A stretch of 64,000 nucleotides of DNA from Caldilineaceae bacterium. Lineage in GTDB: Bacteria; Chloroflexota; Anaerolineae; Caldilineales; Caldilineaceae. The stretch is taken from positions 1 to 64,000 of the forward strand of contig JAHBVG010000013.1 in the NCBI GenBank assembly GCA_019637695.1, in the 5' to 3' direction. Made by a program: the position numbers and the translations under genes. Under the pieces are notes generated by a model. It was not told the origin of the DNA. It ran no database searches and saw only the letters and a list, made by a program, of their open reading frames with translations. This document shows positions 8,253-15,623 of the stretch, one piece after another (the stretch's first letter is position 1; each line of letters begins with the position of its first letter).

Positions 8253-9251
8253 ATGTCAAAACTCAAAGCACTCTATCTACTCAATGAAAGCGCGTTTGAT
8301 CAGATCTATGGGCCTGATGAACGTCGCGATATTGAGGAATTAGTCGAACTCGTCGCTCCACTGCAAACAGCGCGGTCCATTGCAGAGAATCCCACCGTCC
8401 TAGCCGAAGTGGAGGTGATCCTCAGTGGCTGGGGCATGATCCCGATGGATGAAGCCTTCCTTGCCGCCGCACCCAGGCTGAAAGCTTTCTTCTACGGCGC
8501 GGGGTCGATTAAGCACATTGTCAGCGACGCGTTTTGGGCGCGGGGCATTCCCATCACCAGCGCGTACGCGGCCAACGCTGTGCCGGTGATCGAGTTCACC
8601 CTGGCCCAGATCCTGCTCTCGCTCAAACGGACATGGTATTACATCTTCGCCATTCGTGAGCAGAAGCAATATGTGCCGCGCCTGCCCATGCCTGGGGCCT
8701 ACGGCAGCACCGTTGGCCTCATTTCGCTAGGCATGATCGGCAGCGGCGTGGCGCGCAAATTGCAGCAATTCGATCTACATGTGATCGCTTACGATCCCTT
8801 CGTTTCAGATGAGCGCGCCGCGGACCTGGGTGTGGAACTCTGTTCACTCGACGAGATCTTCGCCCGCGCCGATGTGGTCTCGCTCCACGCTCCCTGGCTG
8901 GACGAGACAGTGGGCATGATCCGCGGCGACCATTTCGCGCGGATGAAGCCCGATGCCACTTTCATCAACACGGCGCGCGGGGCCATCGTGCGCGAGGATG
9001 AGATGATCAGGGTGCTGCAAGATCGCCCCGACCTGTGGGCGATCCTTGATGTCACCTATCCTGAACCGCCCCCGCCCGGTTCGCCGCTCTATACCCTGCC
9101 CAACGTCGTCCTCACCCCGCATATCGCCGGCTCACTCGACAACGAATGCCGGCGCATGGGTCGGCAGATTGTGGATGAATTGCGCCGCTTCCTGCACGAC
9201 GAGCCGTTACAATGGGCAATTGGGTGGGAGCAGGCCGCGATCATGGCGTGA
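8253..9251 (+). CDS. D-2-hydroxyacid dehydrogenase family protein
   Basis: NAD-dependent enzyme that interconverts 2-keto and D-2-hydroxy acids. 332 residues with the split substrate domain and a Rossmann core: GLISLGMIGSGVARKL near residue 155 is the nucleotide loop. The catalytic triad is present as Arg in INTARGAIVRE, Glu in DVTYPEPPPP and His in LTPHIAGS. The ribosome binding site is weak (AAAGAA). It follows a heptamer repeat and precedes the TIM-barrel gene in the same direction. The likely job is a hydroxyacid step of the sugar-acid pathway; the substrate is unknown. Confidence 0.9.
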   Translation: MSKLKALYLLNESAFDQIYGPDERRDIEELVELVAPLQTARSIAENPTVLAEVEVILSGWGMIPMDEAFLAAAPRLKAFFYGAGSIKHIVSDAFWARGIPITSAYAANAVPVIEFTLAQILLSLKRTWYYIFAIREQKQYVPRLPMPGAYGSTVGLISLGMIGSGVARKLQQFDLHVIAYDPFVSDERAADLGVELCSLDEIFARADVVSLHAPWLDETVGMIRGDHFARMKPDATFINTARGAIVREDEMIRVLQDRPDLWAILDVTYPEPPPPGSPLYTLPNVVLTPHIAGSLDNECRRMGRQIVDELRRFLHDEPLQWAIGWEQAAIMA

Positions 9252-9318
9252 GAAGAAGTGAAGAAGTGAAGAAGTGAAGAAGCGACGATCTCGCTTGTCG
9301 TCTGCCGTCTGCCGTCCA
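9251..9318. repeat. Short tandem repeats before the TIM-barrel gene
   Basis: 9251-9284 repeats AGAAGTGA (8-nt period) and 9297-9318 repeats GTCTGCC (7-nt period). They occupy the spacer directly upstream of a strong ribosome binding site. Confidence 0.75.
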
Positions 9319-9340
9319 TTATCCACAAGGAGATTTCACT

Positions 9341-10159
9341 ATGACTGACCGATTCCCCCTGGTGTTCAGCACCCTCGGTTGCCCGGATTGGAGCCTTGAA
9401 CGCGCCGCTCAAGAAGCGGTGAACAATGGCTACGTTGGGCTGGAGGTACGTGTCCTCAACGGGCAGATCATCCCGCCCGATCTCGATGCGGACGAACAGC
9501 GCAAGGTGCGCAAATTGATGGCCGACTACGGGCTGAAGATCATTGGTCTGGGCGCGTCGACGCGCTTTTCGTCGCCCGACGCCGCCACACGCCAGGCCCA
9601 ACAGGATCAACTGCGCCAATACCTGCGCCTGGCCAACGCGTTGGAAGTGCCCATGGTGCGCACTTTTGGCGGCGACGTGGCCGAAGGACACACCATTGAC
9701 GAGACCGTGGATTGGCTCGCCTCCAGCCTGGAGGATGTGATGGATGACGCCGAGGCAGAAGGCGTCACCGTGCTGCTGGAGACCCACGACGCCTTCTGCC
9801 GCGGCGCGGAAGTCGCCCGCGTGCTGGCGCAGGTCGATCATCCCCGCCTCAAAGCGGTTTGGGATGTCCACCATCCTTTCCGCAAGGGCGAGTCCATTGA
9901 GGATACGTGGCAGTTGATCGGCGCCCGCGTGGCCCATGTCCACATTAAAGACGCCCGCCTCAAGCCCGATGGCAGTTGGCAGTTGGTCCTCCTCGGCGAA
10001 GGGGAAGTGCCCAATAAAGAGGTAGTGGATCTGCTTATCCGCGAAGGTTATCGGGGCTATCTCTCTGTGGAATGGGAAAAGAAGTGGCACCCCGAAATCG
10101 AGGAGCCAGAAGTTGCCTTGCCGCAACATGCCGCCGTGCTGCGTGAGTGGATGAAGTAG
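9341..10159 (+). CDS. Sugar phosphate isomerase/epimerase (xylose-isomerase-like TIM barrel)
   Basis: 272 residues of the AP endonuclease 2 / xylose-isomerase-like fold. Members isomerise or epimerise sugars and inositols using a divalent metal. Strand motifs visible: FSTLGCPDWSLERAAQEA, GYVGLEVRV, TVLLETHDAFCRG (metal Glu), AVWDVHHPFRKGESI (metal Asp and His), HVHIKDARL and GYRGYLSVEWEKKWHPEI (last Glu). AAGGAGA is 8 bases before the ATG. It ends the catabolic island and is followed by a bidirectional hairpin. The specific substrate is unknown. Confidence 0.88.
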   Translation: MTDRFPLVFSTLGCPDWSLERAAQEAVNNGYVGLEVRVLNGQIIPPDLDADEQRKVRKLMADYGLKIIGLGASTRFSSPDAATRQAQQDQLRQYLRLANALEVPMVRTFGGDVAEGHTIDETVDWLASSLEDVMDDAEAEGVTVLLETHDAFCRGAEVARVLAQVDHPRLKAVWDVHHPFRKGESIEDTWQLIGARVAHVHIKDARLKPDGSWQLVLLGEGEVPNKEVVDLLIREGYRGYLSVEWEKKWHPEIEEPEVALPQHAAVLREWMK

Positions 10160-10270
10160 GGATCGGGGATCGGGGATCGGGCGACTTTCTGAAATCGCTT
10201 AATCTCCTAATCGCCTGTGATTAGGAGATTAAGCGAACGGGCGATTCTTTTCCCGATCCCAAGTCCCCAT
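10160..10270. repeat. Repeat cassette with a 17-bp hairpin
   Basis: GGGGATC heptamers (10160-10181) and inverse units (10251-10270) frame a perfect 17-bp hairpin, 10196-10212 with 10219-10235, loop 6. It lies between convergent genes and probably terminates both. The GNAT stop codon is inside the hairpin, so the last residues of that protein (MGTWDREKNRPFA) are encoded by repeat DNA. Confidence 0.85.
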
Positions 10271-10786
10271 TGCTGTGATTTCTGGCCAGCCGAAGGCGAT
10301 TTCCACCAACACTGCCTCGCCGACAACATCCTGTTTCTCGGCAACGGGGACGCCGCCCATATGCGCGTAGAAACGACAGGTCTCGTTGCTCGCCAATACC
10401 CAAAGCACCAAAGAGCGATAACCCACTTCGTGCAAACGAGCAGCTACCGTCTGCATCAGGGCGCGACCCATGCCGCGTCCCTGGTGGGATCGCAGCAGGT
10501 AGAGGGCGTAGATCTCGCCGTCAAACTTGTCTGTCAACTCGCGCGCAGCGCCAGCGGACACAAAGCCGACGATCCCTTCCCTTTCATCTTCCGCTACGTA
10601 AACGAAACTCTCTCCCTTGTCGAGAATTTGTTGCCACATGCGCAGGCGGTTTTCTATGGATTGGCGTGCGATCACGGCCTCGGGCATGAGTCCGGTGTAG
10701 GTCTCCTGCCAGCTCTGCACGTGGACCGCGGCAATGGCTGCGGCGTCTTCGAGTGTGGCGGGGCGGAGGTAGAGATCGCTGCTCAT
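10229..10786 (-). CDS. GNAT family N-acetyltransferase
   Basis: Acetyl-CoA-dependent acetyltransferase, 185 residues. The acetyl-CoA pyrophosphate loop is HQGRGMGRALMQ (Q/R-x-x-G-x-G), preceded by IYALYLLRS on strand 4; the N-terminal RPATLEDAAAIAAVHVQSW is typical. Its start overlaps the WD40 gene stop in an ATGA, so the two are translationally coupled. The C-terminal ~14 residues come from the repeat cassette and are probably not part of the fold. The substrate (small molecule or protein) is unknown. Confidence 0.88.
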   Translation of the reverse strand: MSSDLYLRPATLEDAAAIAAVHVQSWQETYTGLMPEAVIARQSIENRLRMWQQILDKGESFVYVAEDEREGIVGFVSAGAARELTDKFDGEIYALYLLRSHQGRGMGRALMQTVAARLHEVGYRSLVLWVLASNETCRFYAHMGGVPVAEKQDVVGEAVLVEIAFGWPEITAMGTWDREKNRPFA

Positions 10787-12969
10787 GCCGACCCCGCTAG
10801 GTGGATTTGAAAAACGAACAGCGCGCCCCGTTCGTCGCCAACCCAGAGGAGATCATGCCCTTCCGGCGTGGTTGTGTGCGCCAGCGCGGTGATGGGTGCA
10901 TCGAGTTGAAGCCGTGCAGAGAGAACGCCTGTGTTGCGCTCCCAAAGAAAGACGCTGCCATCCTGCCCGCCGGAGATGATCCACGCGCCGTTGGGAGTCA
11001 CTGCTAGATCGTTTACCCAATCCGTGTGGCCTTCCAAAATCAGCAGCGGCTCTAAACTTTCTAAAGACCAGAGTTGCAACGTCTCGTCGTCGGATGCGGA
11101 GACAAAACCGCTGCCGTCGGGCAGTAAGGCAAGGGCAGAAACTGTTTGTTCATGGCCGCCGAAGAGGTGGATCTGCTCCCCATCGGTTATCTGCCAGAGG
11201 CGGATTGTCTCATCATCCGACGCCGAGAGCAACTTTTCGCCGTCGAGGGTGACGACGAGATCATAGACGCTGCCGCGATGATGGGTCAACGTGTCTTCCG
11301 CTTCGCCGCTCGCCAGATCCCAAATCTTGATGGCCCAGGTCTCGGTGCCGGTGATGGCGCGCTTGCCGTCGGGCGTCACCGCAACGGCGAGGATCGGTCC
11401 CCGGTGTGCGCCCACGGTCTGCGCGCTGAGGATCTCGCCGGTCAGCGACCAGCGGCGCAAACGGCCATTCTCGTCCCCACTGAGGATCGTCTCATCGTTG
11501 GGCAAAAAAGCGATATCCAACACAGGCGCGCCGTTGTCGAGTGTACGCAGCAGACCACCGCTGTCGCCTGCCCAGATTTTAAGCGTGCCATCCTCACTCG
11601 CAGTAACAACGGCGCGCCGAGATTGATCCACGATGATGGCGTGGATGGCTGCTGTGTGGGCGGCGCTGGATGGGTCGTCATCCTCGCCGTCGAGTTGCCA
11701 GAATACCAACGAACGGTCGGCAGAAGCCGAAATTGCACGCGCCGACCATTCCGGGCAGACGTCGTTGGGGGCAAAGGCGACGGCTGTCACCGCTCCTTCG
11801 TGACCGTTCAATTCCTCAAGGATGCGTCCACTCTCCAGATCCCAGTGGATCAACCGGCCATTGTTATCGCCCGAGAGGATACGCTCGCCATCTGTAGAGA
11901 GCGCAAGTGTGCGGACGCTGGCGCTGTGCCCAGCCAGGGTGGCGATCAGATCCCCTTGCTGGGAATTCCAAATCCGCAGTGTGCGGTCGTCGGCGGCGGC
12001 GATCAGACGGACGCCATCGGGGTGCAGGGCAAGCGCGCTGACAAATCCACCGCTGAGGGGGATGGTACGCAGCGTGCGCCCATTGGTTAAATCCCAGACG
12101 CGCAGCGTGTGATCGTCCGCGGCAGAGATGGCTTCATTGCCCTCGGCGTTGATGACGACGGCCATCACGCGGTTGGTATGGCCGGTGAAGAGGGCGATCA
12201 TGTCGCCGGTTGCCGCATCCCATAGACGCAGGGTGCTGTCACTCGCCGCCGAGAGGACACGTCGCCGGTCGGGGGTTAGGACGATGGCGCGTACTGGGGC
12301 CGTGTGTCCTTCAAAAACAGCGACACACGCGCCGCTGTATAAATCCCAGCGGCGGAGGGTGGCATCCTTAGACGCTGAAATGGCCCATTCCCCATTGGGA
12401 TCAACGACGACAGCGCTCACCCAATCTATATGACCGGTAAATAGACGCGCCGGCGCGCCGGTAAGCAGATCCCAAAGGATCAGCGTGCCATCGTTTGAAC
12501 CTGAAATGGCGCAGAGCCCATTGGGGGTGATTGCCACAGCGTTGACAGAATCGGCGTGTCCACTCAGCCGGCGCAGCAACGCGGATGCATGACGATGGGC
12601 ATGCCACCGTTGGCGCAGGTGGGGGCGGCCCAACACATCGAGATGAGCGGCGGTAGAGGCAGCCAGCGCAGGCAGATCCAAAAGGAGCGCACGGTTGTGG
12701 ATCTGTTGGGCGAAGAAGATAGGATCTTCGTCAGGCTGCCAGTCCTCCACATGGGCAGATTCAGCCTGGAGCAGCCGCAACACCTTTTCGAGTGCAACCT
12801 GCGCGTGGATAGCTCGACTATCGACAAGCCGCAGGCGACGCAACGTGTGAACGAGATCGGTTTGCAGTGCCTCCATTCCCCTGCTGAGGAAGTGAGTCTG
12901 GAGCCAGTCAATATCCAACCAATCTGCCAGCATCCTTGCGGGCAGCGTGCTACTGTCGTCAAGCGACAT
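10783..12969 (-). CDS. WD40 double beta-propeller protein
   Basis: 728 residues. Residues 1-~130 are helical and match no domain I recognise. From about 133 to the end I count 14 WD-type repeats, most with the GH...S(A)D.T...WD pattern (LSGHADSVNAVAI, FTGHIDWVSAVVV, LEGHTDWVNDLAV), consistent with two seven-bladed propellers. Such proteins act as scaffolds. AAGGA lies 9 bases before the ATG and an extended -10 promoter upstream. The gene overlaps the GNAT gene by 4 bases, so the acetyltransferase may be a functional partner. No signal peptide or membrane span was seen; cytoplasmic. Confidence 0.9.
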   Translation of the reverse strand: MSLDDSSTLPARMLADWLDIDWLQTHFLSRGMEALQTDLVHTLRRLRLVDSRAIHAQVALEKVLRLLQAESAHVEDWQPDEDPIFFAQQIHNRALLLDLPALAASTAAHLDVLGRPHLRQRWHAHRHASALLRRLSGHADSVNAVAITPNGLCAISGSNDGTLILWDLLTGAPARLFTGHIDWVSAVVVDPNGEWAISASKDATLRRWDLYSGACVAVFEGHTAPVRAIVLTPDRRRVLSAASDSTLRLWDAATGDMIALFTGHTNRVMAVVINAEGNEAISAADDHTLRVWDLTNGRTLRTIPLSGGFVSALALHPDGVRLIAAADDRTLRIWNSQQGDLIATLAGHSASVRTLALSTDGERILSGDNNGRLIHWDLESGRILEELNGHEGAVTAVAFAPNDVCPEWSARAISASADRSLVFWQLDGEDDDPSSAAHTAAIHAIIVDQSRRAVVTASEDGTLKIWAGDSGGLLRTLDNGAPVLDIAFLPNDETILSGDENGRLRRWSLTGEILSAQTVGAHRGPILAVAVTPDGKRAITGTETWAIKIWDLASGEAEDTLTHHRGSVYDLVVTLDGEKLLSASDDETIRLWQITDGEQIHLFGGHEQTVSALALLPDGSGFVSASDDETLQLWSLESLEPLLILEGHTDWVNDLAVTPNGAWIISGGQDGSVFLWERNTGVLSARLQLDAPITALAHTTTPEGHDLLWVGDERGALFVFQIHLAGSA

Positions 12970-13025
12970 GGAGAAGATCCTTGTGGGTGAGATCTTACGA
13001 TAAACTGAAAGCGGTAAGCTTTTTG

Positions 13026-13034
13026 ATTATAGCA
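13026..13034 (-). promoter_or_regulatory. Extended -10 promoter of the WD40-GNAT operon
   Basis: TGCTATAAT on the minus strand is an extended -10 with a perfect TATAAT, about 57 bases before the WD40 ATG. A -35 box is not obvious. Confidence 0.65.
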
Positions 13035-13079
13035 CAAGCACCCTTTTGTAACTTCTTGCGTTTTCATGGATAGTAGAAT

Positions 13080-13151
13080 AGGACTTACGCAGTTGAAGCA
13101 GACCTGCCAGGTTTTCTGTAACCTGGCAGGTCTCCGAACTGCGTAAGTCCT
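13080..13151 (+). repeat. 72-bp inverted-repeat element, copy 1
   Basis: Begins AGGACTTACGCAGTT and ends with its exact inverse complement; an inner pair (AGACCTGCCAGGTT / AACCTGGCAGGTCT) extends the stem. The second copy, at 19375-19446, is the same length, in the opposite orientation and about 96% identical. GTAGAA at 13073-13078 and 13152-13157 may be a target duplication if one extra T belongs to the element. It has no coding capacity, as in a miniature inverted-repeat element. Confidence 0.85.
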
Positions 13152-13316
13152 GTAGAAATTTACCAGGGTCTGTTCAAGATCCGTTGCGGCAGAGTAGTTA
13201 CGCCTACGTGACGTAAATTTGCCGGGAAGATAGGTAGACAGTCAGGCGTGGGCGTCGTATGCTAGGGGTTGTAAACGCTGCACTTCTCCAAATACTGATT
13301 TGAGGAGGTTGTTTCA

Positions 13317-14519
13317 ATGCGGAAATGGATCTTTATCGCCATAGTTCTGATGATTCTGGGGTTGTCCGCGCTGAGAGGAGATGGGCAGCCCTTGCACGCG
13401 CGTGGACTGCAACAGACCTCGCCCACGCCGCCTCATCATCTCTTCTTGCCGTCGCTCTTCAAAATACCGACACCGTCACCAACGGCTACACCCACGGCGA
13501 CGGCTACACCCACAGTGACGGACACACCCACGGCGACAGACATACCCACCGAAACGGCTACCCCCACCGAGACATCCACACAGCCGCCACCGCCTACGTC
13601 CACGCCGCTGCCCACGCCGCCGGGCAATGTCTATTTCAACATCGCCCTTTTGCAGGGGTGTGAACCCAACGCCGGCGTCACCTATGTGCAAGGGACCACC
13701 TATGTCAACGGCGTGGCGCAGAGCGGCTATCTCGTTGCCTTCAGTTGGATGCCCGACGGCCCCATTGTCGCCTTCATCCGGTCCGGTCCACACCCTGGCT
13801 ATGAGGGGTGGAACCCTGGATTTTACTCGCACATCCTACAGGCCAATGGCCCGCGCGAGGGAAACTGGTATTTCTGGATCATGGATGCGAACCAGAACCG
13901 CATCTCCGCGATTGCCAATGTGCGCACCGATGGAGAAGCCGGGCCGGGAAAATGTCAACAGGCGGTCATCGACTTTGATTCTCGCCCAACTGTGAACCAA
14001 TCTCCCACGGCCACGCCGACGCGCACAGCCACCCCCACGCGTACCCCAACCCCGACGCGCACGCCTACGGGAGGGCCGCTCTTCCGGCTGACCGAACAGC
14101 GTCTATGGGATGTGGTGGAGAACGGCGGCTGGCTGGACGGGGACTCGGTCCACTGTGGCGAGCGCCGCGAACTGCACGTATTCGTCTACGACGCGGCCGG
14201 CAATCCGCTCAACGGTGTAGCCGTGCAGGGGATCTACACCGGCGTGGTAGAGATCACCGGGCAGCAGGGCAAAGGCGACGGCGAAGTAGAATTTGTGCTG
14301 GGATCAGGCGAAGATGTGCGCGTGCTGCGTGATGTCAGCGGCAGCGATGTCAGCAGCGATGTTGCTGTCAACAACACAACGCGCACGAATCAGATCCCCT
14401 TTGCGCAACTAATCCAAGCCCGCTATTGCCGGGATCAGGCCAGTTGCCAGGCCTTTGTCGCCGCCAATGGCTGCTGGGGACATTTTAGCTGGACGGTGAA
14501 GTTTCAACGGCGGAACTGA
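13317..14519 (+). CDS. Secreted protein with two Thr/Pro-rich linkers
   Basis: 400 residues, exported: Arg-Lys, a hydrophobic stretch at residues 4-20, and a probable cleavage site near residue 30. Residues ~50-103 and ~225-250 are Thr/Pro/Ala linkers (TPTATATPTVTDTP type), common as glycosylated spacers in Chloroflexota. Between them lies a compact domain of about 120 residues (GNVYFNIALLQGCEPNAGVT); the C-terminal part (ELHVFVYDAAGNPLNGVAVQ) resembles an Ig-like or carboxypeptidase-regulatory beta-sandwich with cysteines. AGGAGG lies 9 bases before the ATG. No enzyme motif was seen. Probably an extracellular or wall-attached structural protein. Confidence 0.75.
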   Translation: MRKWIFIAIVLMILGLSALRGDGQPLHARGLQQTSPTPPHHLFLPSLFKIPTPSPTATPTATATPTVTDTPTATDIPTETATPTETSTQPPPPTSTPLPTPPGNVYFNIALLQGCEPNAGVTYVQGTTYVNGVAQSGYLVAFSWMPDGPIVAFIRSGPHPGYEGWNPGFYSHILQANGPREGNWYFWIMDANQNRISAIANVRTDGEAGPGKCQQAVIDFDSRPTVNQSPTATPTRTATPTRTPTPTRTPTGGPLFRLTEQRLWDVVENGGWLDGDSVHCGERRELHVFVYDAAGNPLNGVAVQGIYTGVVEITGQQGKGDGEVEFVLGSGEDVRVLRDVSGSDVSSDVAVNNTTRTNQIPFAQLIQARYCRDQASCQAFVAANGCWGHFSWTVKFQRRN

Positions 14520-14530
14520 GAGTATGGGGT

Positions 14531-14558
14531 GTACGGACACGATATATCGTGTCCGTAC
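14531..14558. terminator. 28-bp perfect palindrome between convergent genes
   Basis: GTACGGACACGATA followed by its exact inverse complement, with no loop, 11 bases after the stop of the secreted protein and 53 bases from the stop of the next minus-strand gene. It likely works as a two-way terminator; there is no T tract. Confidence 0.65.
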
Positions 14559-14611
14559 GATTGCCGCCCCAGCGTATTGAGCATATACTGGCAAATCTTC
14601 AAAAAGAAACT

Positions 14612-15028
14612 CTACACCTTGATGAGGAAATAGACCAGCGCGCCCCCCAAGACGATATGCATTACTTCCAATAGGATGATTTGCAGAGTCGGGATATTGG
14701 TGATGCCGAACGGGGTGGTTGCCATGCCTACGAGGACAAGGATAGCCAAAACGATGAATACTTGCCGCGCCCGCGCAATGTTGAATAGACGGGTGAGGAC
14801 AAAGTAGACGCCAATGGCCGCGACCGTGGAAACCAGCGAAATGCTCACGATGGAGGTAATATCCACAGGCACGCCCATTGGCGTTAAGGCGTCGGGCGGA
14901 AACGCCCCAACCGCTGCACCCACAAAGTAGAGAAGTAAGTTGATCACAAGGCCAATCACCGCTCCTAACGCGCCCTGGCGAGCGATAGAAACCAGGCCAG
15001 GTTTTTGAACTCCGACTCTTGCTGCCAT
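14612..15028 (-). CDS. Small four-helix membrane protein (DUF6069-like)
   Basis: 138 residues with four hydrophobic segments: ~20-42, ~60-80, ~88-108 and ~115-136. The sequence VVNLLLYFVGAAVGAF-like first helix, the TPFGITNIPTLQIILLEVMH segment and a His facing the last helix resemble DUF6069 proteins, whose role is unknown. AAGGAGAAATGT precedes the ATG. It is alone between two palindrome-bearing spacers. The family name is from memory and needs a profile search. Confidence 0.6.
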   Translation of the reverse strand: MAARVGVQKPGLVSIARQGALGAVIGLVINLLLYFVGAAVGAFPPDALTPMGVPVDITSIVSISLVSTVAAIGVYFVLTRLFNIARARQVFIVLAILVLVGMATTPFGITNIPTLQIILLEVMHIVLGGALVYFLIKV

Positions 15029-15190
15029 ACATTTCTCCTTGCATTCCGTGATGTCTATTCAACTATAAAAAACATAGTGAAAGCGTACCAGAGTCCGTTT
15101 ATTGAGTCAAATTGTTGAATCGACACTTGTAACGCCTATTGTTGTGTCGAGGACGAAATGATGGATGAGGAGTCAGGCACGCCTTATACC

Positions 15191-15266
15191 GTAAGGGCAC
15201 GGGTGGGGGCGGGAAGCATGCTCGCCATAAATCTAATGTTTGAGCCCGCCCCACCCGTGCCCTTAC
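15191..15266. repeat. GTAAGGGC-type hairpin element
   Basis: Arms 15191-15213 and 15245-15266 are inverse complements over 22 bp with one extra G; 31-nt loop. Ends read GTAAGGGC...GCCCTTAC, like the elements at 15472 and 47343. Confidence 0.8.
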
Positions 15267-15350
15267 CTGACCTGTATAGTTACACAGATTTTGATATATG
15301 TCCCCCTTATGATAGTATCTGCCTAACCTATAAATTTGCGCAATAACCAC

Positions 15351-15401
15351 TGACAATCAAGCTATGTTAGCTTCTTGAAATCTGGCATAGTTTGATTGTC
15401 A
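15351..15401. repeat. 16-bp inverted repeat
   Basis: TGACAATCAAGCTATG (15351-15366) and its inverse at 15386-15401 match at 15 of 16 positions, loop 19. AT-rich; could be a terminator or an operator-like fold. Confidence 0.6.
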
Positions 15402-15471
15402 AGTTTTATCCTCTGACTGCTGCGGCTCTGATGCAATGCAAATAGTGTATTGATCAGGAAGATGATGAAAC

Positions 15472-15510
15472 GTAGGTGCGGGCCGACCGCTGCGGTCGGC
15501 CCGCACCTAC
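15472..15510. repeat. 39-bp perfect hairpin (GTAGGTGCGGGCC)
   Basis: Two 19-bp arms around one T. Flanked by TTGATCAG direct repeats (15450 and 15527), which could be a target duplication of a small mobile element. About 110 bases upstream of the first synthetase gene. Confidence 0.8.
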
Positions 15511-15623
15511 AGATTCCACCATGTCGTTGATCAGTACAATAGAATGCAAATAGTCAGCAAAATCCCTTCAAACTCCAAAAATAGGCGCACCCCATTTACT
15601 AACACGTATTATAGGATCAGGAA

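Larger units (their letters stand above)
12970..13316. other. 347-bp spacer between divergent genes
   Basis: Contains the WD40 promoter, one copy of the 72-bp inverted-repeat element, and unassigned DNA with a TTACG...CGTAA inverted pair near 13200. A very strong AGGAGG ribosome binding site ends it. No gene is visible. Confidence 0.6.
15029..15623. other. 595-bp repeat-rich spacer before the peptide operon
   Basis: No gene is supported; a 62-codon frame at 15158 lies mostly in a palindrome. The region holds three hairpins, listed separately, and nested direct repeats: AATGCAAATAGT at 15435 and 15543, and TTGATCAG at 15450 and 15527, around the 39-bp hairpin. I found no convincing promoter for the operon; AGGA at 15613 serves the first gene. 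Confidence 0.6.

Noticed and set aside
7205..10270. CRISPR array
   Set aside because: The repeats are tandem or inverted heptamers without regular unique spacers, and no cas gene is present.
11146..12090. 314-codon plus-strand frame
   Set aside because: Antisense to the WD40 repeats; its apparent periodicity only mirrors them.
15158..15346. 62-codon frame in the spacer before the peptide operon
   Set aside because: Mostly encoded by a hairpin element, with no ribosome binding site.
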